Source: Planctomycetota bacterium
Lineage (GTDB): Bacteria > Planctomycetota > Phycisphaerae > WQYP01
Direction of reading: 5' to 3'
Length of the DNA: 6,726 bases
NCBI GenBank assembly: GCA_021838985.1
Contig: JAKCCC010000109.1
Coordinates: 1 to 6,726, forward strand
Shown: positions 1 through 6,547 of the stretch, piece by piece
Position numbering within the stretch: position 1 is the first letter of the stretch
How the letters are laid out: each line of letters starts with the position of its first letter
Notes under the pieces: generated by a model
Seen by the model: the letters and a program-made list of their open reading frames with translations, nothing else
What the model was told of the DNA's origin: nothing
Database searches by the model: none
Program-made: the position numbers and the translations under genes

Positions 1-1
1 G

Positions 2-694
2 GCCAATCCAGAAGCTAAAGCTAGCCGGCTTGCCGCAGCCCTCGGCGTCAAAGCCGCCGGCATCCCGGTTGATATCACCCAGCCCGACCAGGTTCGCGCC
101 ATGACGGAAAAGGTACTCGCGCAATTTGGCCGCGTGGACATTCTGGTCAATAACGCCGCAAATAACCCCAAGGTTGAATCTGCCGGAGATACGCCTTTCA
201 GCCGCCTGGAAGCATTTCCCTTGGGGGTCTGGCAGGCCGATATTGCGGTCGGCCTGACGGGGGCGTTGCTATGTAGCCGCGAATTGGGCGCCCAGATGGC
301 CCGGCAGGGGCGCGGGGTGATTGTGAATATTGCCTCCGATCTGGCGGTGATCGCCCCGGATCAGCGGCTCTATCGCCGCGAAGGCGTCCCGGAGGACCGC
401 CAGCCCGTCAAACCGGTGAGTTATTCCGTGGTCAAGGCGGGACTCCTGGGCCTGACCCGCTACCTGGCCACCTATTGGGCTGACCACGGCGTGCGCGCCA
501 ACGCCCTTTCCCCCGGCGGCGTCTACAACGGCCAGCCGGATGAGTTTGTGGCGCGCTTGAGCAGCCTGATTCCTATGGGCCGCATGGCGAATTTAAACGA
601 ATACCAAGGCGCCTTGCTCTTTTTATGCTCGGACGCCTCTTCCTACATGAATGGCGCCAACCTGATTATTGACGGCGGAAGGAGTTGCTGGTGA
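2..694 (+). CDS. SDR family oxidoreductase of a glycan locus (5' end cut by window edge)
   Basis: The reading frame is open from the first bases of the window, so the ATG at 101 is internal and the gene begins outside. The visible 230 residues lack only the N-terminal Rossmann glycine motif (TGxxxGxG), roughly 35 residues. SDR landmarks, numbered in the visible fragment, are NNAA at 50-53, NIAS with the catalytic Ser at 112, and YSVVK with Tyr141 and Lys145. The PGG segment follows at 171-173 and the end reads IIDGGRSCW. The Asn normally found in helix 4 is Gly84 (VGLTG). The protein should be a cytoplasmic NAD(P)-dependent reductase/dehydrogenase acting on a sugar or sugar nucleotide. It resembles PtmA-like SDRs of LPS, flagellin-glycan and nonulosonic-acid loci; that is recalled family knowledge and the substrate is not known. 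Its stop overlaps the start of the next SDR, implying cotranscription. Confidence 0.93.
   Translation, partial: ANPEAKASRLAAALGVKAAGIPVDITQPDQVRAMTEKVLAQFGRVDILVNNAANNPKVESAGDTPFSRLEAFPLGVWQADIAVGLTGALLCSRELGAQMARQGRGVIVNIASDLAVIAPDQRLYRREGVPEDRQPVKPVSYSVVKAGLLGLTRYLATYWADHGVRANALSPGGVYNGQPDEFVARLSSLIPMGRMANLNEYQGALLFLCSDASSYMNGANLIIDGGRSCW
679..684 (+). promoter_or_regulatory. Shine-Dalgarno site deciding the start of the second SDR
   Basis: AAGGAG at 679-684 lies six bases before GTG 691. The in-frame TTG at 685 directly abuts it and is too close to be used. The site lies inside the last codons of the upstream SDR gene, as expected for translational coupling through the GTGA overlap. Confidence 0.65.
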
Positions 695-1530
695 ATTTTC
701 AGGCCAAATCACTTTTTTCGCTGTCCGGAAAGACTGTTCTCCTTACCGGCGCCTCCGGATTTCTTGGCCGGACTATGGCCGCGGCTTTACTGACCAACGG
801 CGCCCGGCTGATTGCTCTAGGCCGTTCGGAACGGATCAACAGGGAGAGCCGACGTTGGGCCTCGGACTTTGGTAAAAAGCGGGTCTGCGGCCATCGGATC
901 GACATGTACGATTCGGAGCGCCTCTCCAGGCTTCTCGATAAAATCGTGGAGCGTGAGGGTCTGATTGAGGTTCTGATTAACAACGCGCATGAACTTGGTC
1001 CGGCCACAGGCTTTAATACGCCGGCGGGCAGCCTTGAAAAAGCCACGGCAGATCAGTGGACTCGCCACCTGGCCAGCGGCGTCTATTGGCCGGCGCTGCT
1101 GGCTCAAAAGCTGGCCCCGGCAATGAAGCAGCATCACCGGGGCAGCATCATTAACATTGCGACGATGTATGCCTTAATTGCTCCCAGTCCGCGATTGTAT
1201 GAAGGCACGGCGTTTTTGAACCCACCGGGCTATTCAGCCGCAAAAGCTGGTATGGTTGCGTTGACGCGCTACCTGGCGTCTTTTTGGGGCGCTGCCGGCA
1301 TTCGCGCCAACGCTATTCTGCCCGGTCCCTTTTCAGACACCCAGGAGGCCGGTTTCAACGCGGTGCGCGGCGACGAGGCTTTCCTGGATCGGCTGCGTCA
1401 ACGGACATGCCTGGGGCGCATTGGTCGCCCCGCAGAACTGATTGGCGCCCTGCTGTTTCTGGCCTCGGATGCGTCATCCTACATGACCGGCCAGACCCTC
1501 GTGGTTGACGGCGGCTGGACAATCACTTGA
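691..1530 (+). CDS. SDR family oxidoreductase, tandem paralogue of the preceding gene
   Basis: This is a complete 279-residue SDR, a normal length for a classical member. The GTG at 691 was chosen over the TTG at 685 because of the AAGGAG site and because it forms a GTGA overlap with the upstream stop. The cofactor motif TGASGFLG is at 19-26, NNAH at 97-100, the active-site YSAAK at 181-185 (Tyr181, Lys185), PGPF at 211-214, and the C-terminus contains VVDGGW. The residue at the catalytic Ser position is Thr158 (NIAT), and the helix-4 Asn position is Gly130. It shares with the first SDR the segments IAPxxRLY, LTRYLA, RANA and SDASSYM, so the pair arose by duplication followed by divergence. 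It is probably an NAD(P)-dependent oxidoreductase of sugar-nucleotide or glycan-precursor metabolism. The substrate cannot be told from sequence. It is cotranscribed with the gene before it and converges on the - strand operon. Confidence 0.93.
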   Translation: MNFQAKSLFSLSGKTVLLTGASGFLGRTMAAALLTNGARLIALGRSERINRESRRWASDFGKKRVCGHRIDMYDSERLSRLLDKIVEREGLIEVLINNAHELGPATGFNTPAGSLEKATADQWTRHLASGVYWPALLAQKLAPAMKQHHRGSIINIATMYALIAPSPRLYEGTAFLNPPGYSAAKAGMVALTRYLASFWGAAGIRANAILPGPFSDTQEAGFNAVRGDEAFLDRLRQRTCLGRIGRPAELIGALLFLASDASSYMTGQTLVVDGGWTIT

Positions 1531-1636
1531 GAGTTGGATGCCTCTTGGAGCCCCACGTAACCCGGCAAAACTCGAGCTCGCGTGATACTGCCAACGGGAC
1601 GAACGAAAATTTCCAATTTGGCTTGAAACCCACCGG
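1531..1636. other. Convergent intergenic spacer without a clear terminator
   Basis: The two transcription units end facing each other here. I looked on both strands for a GC-rich stem followed by a T run and saw none. There is only a short GAGCTC-centred palindrome near 1571-1580 and an AATTTCCAATTT direct repeat near 1610-1620. Termination may be Rho-dependent or lie elsewhere. Confidence 0.5.
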
Positions 1637-2668
1637 TTAAAAAGTCGTCAACTGTACCCACCCTATCATCTGCCGTAAACCGCTCTCCTTACTGGTTCTT
1701 GGCCGCCAGTGAATGAGTTCGGCGGCTTTGCGGGTGTTCGCGACAAATACTTTCTGATCGGACGGCCGTGGCGGCGTTTTGGCGACGGCAACCCTGACAT
1801 CGAGCTCAGTCTCAAGAAACGCAAGGAGTTCCAGAATGGACAAAGAGTTGGCCATCCCTCCGCCGATGTTGAACGCCTGGCCGCAGATCTTATCCATCCC
1901 GTCCACTGCGGAAAAATAACACTCCACCAAATCCGGCGCGTATAGTATGTCGCGCACCTGCTTGCCATTGCCGGCAATCGCAATCGGACCCTTCACGGTC
2001 CCGCGCTTGATTCCCACGGCCTGTTGTATGAACCATCCAACCCAACCTTGGTCGGACGTTGCGAGTTGACGCCCGCCAAAGCAGGACGAGTGGCGGAGGC
2101 CAACCGTTCGTAGGTTGAAGGTCCGGGCATAATCAAGCACATACTGATCCGCCGCTCCTTTTGAACAGCCGTACGGGGAACGAAAATCCAGCGGCAGGGA
2201 CTCATCAAAACCGGCGGGATAGTCGGGGGTGGTATAACGGGTGGCCTGCTCGACAAAGCGTACGCCCGCCAGGTCGCCATATACCTTGTTGGTGGAAGAA
2301 TAGACCACCACTGCATCTGGCGCAAGCTGGCGCACAGCCTCCAGGAGGTTGTGTGTGCCGAGGGCGTTGGTCTGAAAATCCAGTCGGGGGTTGGAAATGG
2401 AGGTAGTCATGGCAACCTGGCCGGCCGTGTGAAAAATGACGTCGGGTCGTGTTTCGCCAAGAACGCGGCGGAGGTCATTGTAAACTCGTACGTCCGCGTG
2501 GTGGACAACCAGTCTGTCCATGGATTGGAGCCAGCGCAAATTCTCGACGGAACCATGGCGACGGAATGAGTCGAGCACAGCCACGCTGTGGCTGCGGCGC
2601 AGCCCTTCCGCAGCCAAATTCGCCCCGATAAACCCACAGCCGCCCGTGACCAATAGTCGCCAAGACAC
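1637..2668 (-). CDS. tyv: CDP-paratose 2-epimerase (CDP-tyvelose synthase)
   Basis: This 343-residue extended SDR is expected to interconvert CDP-paratose and CDP-tyvelose at C2, using bound NAD+, in the cytoplasm (3,6-dideoxyhexose pathway). The NAD motif TGGCGFIG is at 8-15, followed by AGQVAMTTS at 82-90. The active-site stretch SSTNKVYGDL is at 124-133, YGCSKGAADQY with Tyr166 and Lys170 at 166-176, SDQGWVGWF at 205-213, GNGKQVRD at 233-240, FNIGG at 266-270 and SDQKVFVA at 303-310. These blocks match my memory of the Salmonella Typhi Tyv (RfbE) protein along its whole length, which is about the same size. The start is GTG (2666-2668), with a TAGGGA-like site that overlaps the stop of the upstream glycosyltransferase 9 bp away. 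It is the last gene of the four-gene operon. The CDP-paratose epimerase family assignment is strong; exact substrate use is inferred. Confidence 0.93.
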   Translation of the reverse strand: MSWRLLVTGGCGFIGANLAAEGLRRSHSVAVLDSFRRHGSVENLRWLQSMDRLVVHHADVRVYNDLRRVLGETRPDVIFHTAGQVAMTTSISNPRLDFQTNALGTHNLLEAVRQLAPDAVVVYSSTNKVYGDLAGVRFVEQATRYTTPDYPAGFDESLPLDFRSPYGCSKGAADQYVLDYARTFNLRTVGLRHSSCFGGRQLATSDQGWVGWFIQQAVGIKRGTVKGPIAIAGNGKQVRDILYAPDLVECYFSAVDGMDKICGQAFNIGGGMANSLSILELLAFLETELDVRVAVAKTPPRPSDQKVFVANTRKAAELIHWRPRTSKESGLRQMIGWVQLTTF

Positions 2669-2677
2669 CGTTTTTCC

Positions 2678-3412
2678 CTATCCCCGACCAAAGCGGATAG
2701 CCAACTTGAACCACACCAATTTTAGGAGCGTGAACAAATATGACAAGGCAAAGCCAAAGAGATTCCGCTTGCTCACCCCAGCCTTTCTGCGTCCGAAAAC
2801 TACGGGGATTTCTAATATCCTCGCGTAGATTGGCCGGCTGCAAAGCTTGATAAGCATTTCCTCGATGATTTCAAAATTGGTGCACTGCAGTTTCAGTTGC
2901 CGGAGTTGTTCCGCCCGATAAAGACGGAAACTATTGGACACGTCCCGGCACCTGAGCCCGAGCACCAAGCGGAAAAAAACATTTACGGCAAGGCTAAGTA
3001 AAATCAAAATCGCTGGATTCTCCGTCGCTCCCCCCGGCACGTATCTTGATCCGATGATAACATCAGCGCGGTCGCGCATGGACCAAAGGCGTGGCAGAAA
3101 TCGCGGGTCGTGCGATCCGTCCGCATCCATAAAAATCACAAAGCGCCCCCGCGCTTCCCCGATGCCGGTGCGGACGGCGTCTCCATAGCTCGGGCCACCT
3201 CGGCGGTGTACATGCCGCACGGCGTGGCGCCGGCATACCTCGGCGGTGCGGTCGAGGAGAGCCTGGCTGTCCACAACGATAATTTCGTGGGGGACCGCCA
3301 GCCCGGAGGCCTCGTTAACCAGCGCCGGGAGCAGTTGTTCCAGTGCCGCCTCCTCTCTAAGAGCGGGCAGCACGATCGACAGGTCTAGCCTGGTTGTCGC
3401 GCTCGAGCTCAC
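2678..3412 (-). CDS. Family 2 glycosyltransferase, DPM1-like (polyprenyl-phosphate sugar synthase type)
   Basis: This is a 244-residue GT-A fold enzyme. The N-terminal beta strand LSIVLPALRE is at 11-20, the nucleotide-binding region EIIVVDS at 43-49, the metal-binding DADGSHD at 96-102, GSRYVPGG at 121-128, NSFRLYR at 160-166, FEIIEEMLIKL at 180-190, and EIPVVFGRRKAGVSK at 201-215. This order is typical of dolichol/polyprenyl-phosphate mannosyltransferase-like GT2 proteins, which move a sugar from a nucleotide donor to polyprenyl phosphate at the inner face of the membrane. One hydrophobic stretch (about 134-152) and a hydrophobic C-terminus (about 217-240) suggest membrane association; there is no additional GtrA-like domain. 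The usual VDDGSxDGT motif is altered to VDSQALLDRT (47-56). The GTG start sits in a GTGA overlap (3409-3412) with the upstream epimerase gene, indicating translational coupling. The sugar is unknown; tyvelose or a hexose are possible. Confidence 0.92.
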   Translation of the reverse strand: MSSSATTRLDLSIVLPALREEAALEQLLPALVNEASGLAVPHEIIVVDSQALLDRTAEVCRRHAVRHVHRRGGPSYGDAVRTGIGEARGRFVIFMDADGSHDPRFLPRLWSMRDRADVIIGSRYVPGGATENPAILILLSLAVNVFFRLVLGLRCRDVSNSFRLYRAEQLRQLKLQCTNFEIIEEMLIKLCSRPIYARILEIPVVFGRRKAGVSKRNLFGFALSYLFTLLKLVWFKLAIRFGRG

Positions 3413-4375
3413 AAGCTACTTTCCGGTTCACGAACGGCCAAGTCCGGAAATGCCTGGCGGGCCAACCGCCAAACGCTATAGGCGATACTGACCCGCGGCA
3501 CCCACCCCAGGACTCGTCTGGCCTTCTGAATATCGGCCACCAGGTGTCGCGGCTCGAACGGGCAAGCCTCGCATTCGCCGAACCGCAATTCCACTTCGAG
3601 CCCCAGCGACTCGCACACTTCGGTAACCAATTCTCGGACGGTCGTGCTTCTTCCGCTGCCCAGATTAAACACAGCCGCATCGGTCTGCGGCGGAGCGTCC
3701 ATGGCCTGGACAATCCCCGCGGCGATGTCCTCGACGCTGCAAAAGTCCCGAATCTGCCATCCCGCCGTCAGGCCCATGGGGCGCCGGTCGCGGGCGCATT
3801 GCAAGAGTGTGGGGAAAAGCCGACCTGGTGCGTCATACCGGCCCGTGAAGGAAAAGGGGCGCACGACGGTCAATCGGCGGCCGAACTCCGCGGCAGCCGC
3901 CCGCAACAGAAGATCCGCGCCAGCCTTGCTTGCCCCGTAGGGATGAAGCGTGTCGAGAGGATCCGATTCCCTAAGAGGCCGCCCCTGTTCCTTATAGGCC
4001 AAGCCGCTGCTGACCAAAATGAAATGGCAGTCGTCCGGTCCACAGATCGCTTCGAACAGTCGCAGGCTCAAATCCACGTTGAATGCTGCCATTTCAAACC
4101 ACGTGGGTTTCGAGGGCTTCAGGCCAGCGGCAGCGCAATGAATCACTACGGCCGGCTTCGATGCATCCAGCAATTGGCGAAGTTGGCCTATGTTCTGGAG
4201 ATGCGCCGTCACTGCGCGAATGGCCGGGCGATCAAAATCGGGGAAATATTTCGGCTCTTTGCGCAAAGGCAGTATTAGCCGATTTCGGCTGTCGCGCGAA
4301 AGGATCGCGACGATGTTGCGGCCCCGGGGTGCCGGAGGCGCCCGTGATCAGTATGGTTCGTTGGCACTCGGTCAC
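3409..4375 (-). pseudogene. NAD-dependent epimerase/dehydratase (extended SDR), frameshifted near the N-terminus
   Basis: From the TTG at 4266 the frame encodes 285 residues with an intact extended-SDR body: VSSGLAY at 85-91, PYGASK with Tyr110 and Lys114, VRPFSFTGRYD at 135-145, RDFCSVEDIA at 173-182 and FNLGSGRST near 200. That reading lacks the Rossmann loop. The missing piece is upstream in another frame: a GTG at 4375, overlapping the previous stop as GTGA, begins MTECQRTILITGASG. Removing one base in the G/C run at about 4318-4330 joins TGASGTPG to RNIVAIL and gives a normal 321-residue protein with the motif at 11-18. So this is one gene with a one-base insertion, either a real mutation or a sequencing/assembly error. 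Next to a CDP-paratose 2-epimerase, a 4-ketoreductase such as CDP-paratose or CDP-abequose synthase (Prt/RfbJ type) is an attractive guess but is not proven. Confidence 0.88.
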
Positions 4376-5814
4376 GACGCACCACTTACCTGCTGTCCAA
4401 TGTTCGCTTGGACCATGCATGCCGATCTTGTGGGCATGGCACCGCCGTTAGCCGCGGGCATTTCCCCAAAGGTCTTGCACGGCAGTGGATTTTTCATGAC
4501 GAAATAAAGCAAGTACGCCAACGCCAGTGCTTTGACCTGTCCGGCAAAACCGACGCCAAACGGTAAAAGCAGGTAACACTCCTGCGGCGTAAAGGCGATG
4601 GCGCACGGGACTAAGATCGCCAGTACTTTGGACAGTGGAAAGCTCACCCGTCCTGAATAAACGTCTTGCAGAAGAAAGACCAGAACAAAGACTGCCCACG
4701 GAAAGTATAGATAAAGCAGTGTGCCATCGCCGGACACCGGCGGAGCAATTAATTCTACAACGACGGTACCGAAGATGCAGTTGAGGACGGGTAGCTTGCG
4801 AAACCGCCAAATGAGAGCCATGCCTGCCGCCAGCCACGCGGCGCAGTAAAAGTAGTACGACACTGACGCCATTGCCAGCACGTCGTTTAGCGAACCGCCT
4901 AAGCCGTAGCAAATCCACGCCGTTACTTGTTTACAGATCGAAAACAACGAATGATCGAAGCCAATTTCCGTTCCACGAAACCCAAGGACGTACGTCCGTT
5001 CAAAGAACAGAAGCCCCCTGAGGATGTGGCGCGACACCTGGAAAAAGCCTGGGGCCATGAGCCACATGGCCAGAATATTGGTCACGAGAAATGTGCCCAC
5101 GAATAGCGCGCTTGCTTTCCAGTTGCGCGTGCGCAAAAAAAGGAATATTAGCGCCAGCGGGGCGAGTTTGATTGAGGCGGCGAGTCCAAAAAGGATCGCG
5201 GCAATTCTTGGCCGGCCACGTACAAACGCCCACGCGCCGAGAATGGCAAAAAACCACGCGCCCCCTTCTGTGTTCGCCCGGTCAATTACCAGCATCAAAG
5301 GGTAGGAGGTGACGAGCGTCAACAACAGGACCGCCGTGGACGGCCAGGCCAAGCGGCTCCGCCGAACAGAGGTCGCCAGCAGCGCCGTGGCGACAACACT
5401 AACAGCCGCAACTGTGGCGTCGTAAGCCTTGGCGGCCAGCGTCGGATTGTGCGGCACGAGGCGGAAAAACAGGAGGTAGATGTACGCGGCCGGTGCGGGG
5501 TAGGTGAATGGCCAGGTGGACACGGTTACTGGGCCTGCGGAACCAGAGCCCCAGAACTGGCTGGTGCCGAAATGGGTGAACCGCCAGTAGTAAATCGTGA
5601 AATCCGAAAACCGCACCTGAGGAATAAACAGAAACGTGTTGTAGGGGTACCCGAGCCCAAGATACTGCGAGTTAATAAAGGCTGCCAAATACCCGACGAC
5701 CGCCAGTCCGCCCAGGATCACGACCCACCAGAATAGGCACCGCATGACAAATTCCGGGCCGGTGCCGGCCTCGACTAGCGCACGACCAGGCTCGGAATCA
5801 TGGGTTTCTGCCAT
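4372..5814 (-). CDS. Polytopic membrane glycosyltransferase, GT87/DUF2029-like (GT-C fold)
   Basis: This 480-residue protein has about ten hydrophobic segments, for example 27-47, 132-150, 158-176, 185-197, 233-255, 315-336, 364-383, 394-410 and 413-440. After the first segment comes an external loop with FSDFTIYYW at 69-77, which fits the acidic DF..YY motif of GT-C enzymes. Further features are DRANTEGG at 178-185 and SIKLAPLALIFL at 214-225, which fit the GT87/DUF2029 pattern. GT87 proteins are inner-membrane transferases that use polyprenyl-phosphate sugars as donors on the periplasmic side. The C-terminal 40 residues are hydrophilic and carry no motif I recognise. The start is ATG 5812-5814; no strong Shine-Dalgarno precedes it. 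It is the first gene of the leftward operon and overlaps the epimerase start by GTGA (4372-4375). Membrane glycosyltransferase is fairly secure; donor and acceptor are unknown. Confidence 0.75.
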   Translation of the reverse strand: MAETHDSEPGRALVEAGTGPEFVMRCLFWWVVILGGLAVVGYLAAFINSQYLGLGYPYNTFLFIPQVRFSDFTIYYWRFTHFGTSQFWGSGSAGPVTVSTWPFTYPAPAAYIYLLFFRLVPHNPTLAAKAYDATVAAVSVVATALLATSVRRSRLAWPSTAVLLLTLVTSYPLMLVIDRANTEGGAWFFAILGAWAFVRGRPRIAAILFGLAASIKLAPLALIFLFLRTRNWKASALFVGTFLVTNILAMWLMAPGFFQVSRHILRGLLFFERTYVLGFRGTEIGFDHSLFSICKQVTAWICYGLGGSLNDVLAMASVSYYFYCAAWLAAGMALIWRFRKLPVLNCIFGTVVVELIAPPVSGDGTLLYLYFPWAVFVLVFLLQDVYSGRVSFPLSKVLAILVPCAIAFTPQECYLLLPFGVGFAGQVKALALAYLLYFVMKNPLPCKTFGEMPAANGGAMPTRSACMVQANIGQQVSGAS

Positions 5815-5834
5815 TATTAGCCCGCATGAATTAC

Positions 5835-5849
5835 AATAAATTGTTTATT
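5835..5849. repeat. AT-rich inverted repeat at the start of the operon leader
   Basis: AATAAA and TTTATT form perfect 6-bp arms around a TTG loop. The repeat sits just downstream of the predicted -10 element, where a repressor could bind or where the 5' end of the mRNA could fold weakly. It is the only AT-rich patch in the neighbourhood. Confidence 0.45.
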
Positions 5850-5856
5850 TGGGAAG

Positions 5857-5885
5857 ACGATACGCTGTGGTGGTGATACTGTCAA
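5857..5885 (-). promoter_or_regulatory. Probable sigma70-type promoter of the four-gene glycan operon
   Basis: On the - strand a perfect TTGACA (5885-5880) is followed by 17 bases and TATCGT (5862-5857), which matches four of six positions of the -10 consensus. Transcription would start near 5850, giving a short AT-rich leader of about 35 bases before the ATG at 5814. The leader contains an AATAAA/TTTATT inverted repeat (5835-5849). Position, spacing and orientation all fit the operon; activity is inferred. Confidence 0.6.
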
Positions 5886-6405
5886 CAGTATTTTCAAGAT
5901 GCCCCCATTGGCCAACATAAACACCACTCAGACGCCCTCGTCCGCATCTCTTCCCGCGTGCGTCCGGTAAATCTGCTGTTATTGCGGATGGAAGTTCGAC
6001 CCGAGGCTTGGTGATGTCCCGACCAAAATTAGCGACGCGTCCTGAAGCGTGAAACGACGACGCAAATAGTTGCCCGCAGGGCGGCCCTAACCCGGATATT
6101 TCAGCACCACCAAGGCTCTGCGCACCCCGCGCGGCCGCGTCGACCGCCGGAAGCGCCGCCAATCCCAGAAAATTGCCAACAGAAGCTAACGAACGAAACA
6201 AAGGGTGGCGAAGAGGGTGAGGCTGGATTTTGTGGGGGGAGCAGAGGGCCGGAGGCCCGCTCTGGGCGTAGCTCGCCGCGATGTCCCCCGCCCATTCTGG
6301 TCCCATCTCGAACCGGCGACCGATGGTGCCGCGAGTTGGCAAAGTCGCCGCGATGCATCGTAACACCAAGTAGGAACGCAGAATGAATTATTGGGAGTTG
6401 GCCCG
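5886..6405. other. Intergenic DNA with no convincing gene
   Basis: Several overlapping open frames on the - strand cover this stretch, the longest running from an ATG at 6369 to 5845. They have no recognisable domain, overlap one another in different frames and run through the predicted operon promoter, so I read them as chance frames in GC-rich DNA. What can be seen are short inverted repeats: GGGCC-GGA-GGCCC at 6246-6258, GGCGAC/GTCGCC arms at 6316-6321 and 6344-6349, and the 10-bp palindrome CGATGCATCG at 6351-6360. The stretch could be decayed or dispersed repetitive sequence. Confidence 0.55.
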
Positions 6406-6487
6406 GTGGTGCAGGTCTCTCCCGACCAAGTCGGGTCCCACCCAAGCCGTCGGGCGACGGATCGGCAGACCTGGAGGTCCGCACCAC
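6406..6487. repeat. Hairpin cluster framed by inverted arms (REP-like element candidate)
   Basis: The outer arms GTGGTGC (6406-6412) and GCACCAC (6481-6487) are followed inward by AGGTCT (6413-6418) and AGACCT (6467-6472). Between and beside them are three further perfect small stems: CCCGAC-CAA-GTCGGG (6421-6435), CCGTCG-GG-CGACGG (6447-6460) and GACCT-GG-AGGTC (6468-6479). The last competes with the AGACCT arm, so alternative folds exist. Such nested symmetry in about 80 bases of non-coding DNA is typical of REP/BIME-like dispersed elements. Multicopy status cannot be judged from a single window. Confidence 0.5.
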
Positions 6488-6547
6488 AATCGCCGTCAAC
6501 CACGGCATTGATTCCGCACCGCGGTCCTACTTAGTAGTAGTAAGATC

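Noticed and set aside
685..690. TTG (685) or CTG (688) as start of the second SDR
   Set aside because: Both lie too close to the AAGGAG site at 679-684; GTG 691 has proper spacing and makes the GTGA overlap seen at other junctions.
3394..4278. 294-codon open frame on the + strand
   Set aside because: It lies antisense to the epimerase, whose protein shows clear family motifs; the + strand translation looks like no known family.
4320..4329. GGCCCCGGGG run as a terminator or regulatory palindrome
   Set aside because: It lies inside the epimerase coding sequence and has no following T run; its relevance is as the probable frameshift site.
4232..4420. A separate 62-codon gene upstream of the epimerase
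   Set aside because: Its ILITGASG segment is the Rossmann start of the epimerase itself; after the frameshift the translation becomes meaningless.
5799..5828. Nine-codon leader-peptide frame (ATG at 5828-5826 on the - strand) overlapping the start of the membrane glycosyltransferase
   Set aside because: It has no ribosome site, no codon run or attenuator structure, and its length is easily explained by chance.
5845..6369. 174-codon open frame on the - strand between the operon and the antitoxin gene
   Set aside because: It has no recognisable domain or convincing ribosome site, other frames in the same stretch are equally open, and the frame runs through the predicted operon promoter. It is most likely a chance frame in GC-rich non-coding DNA.
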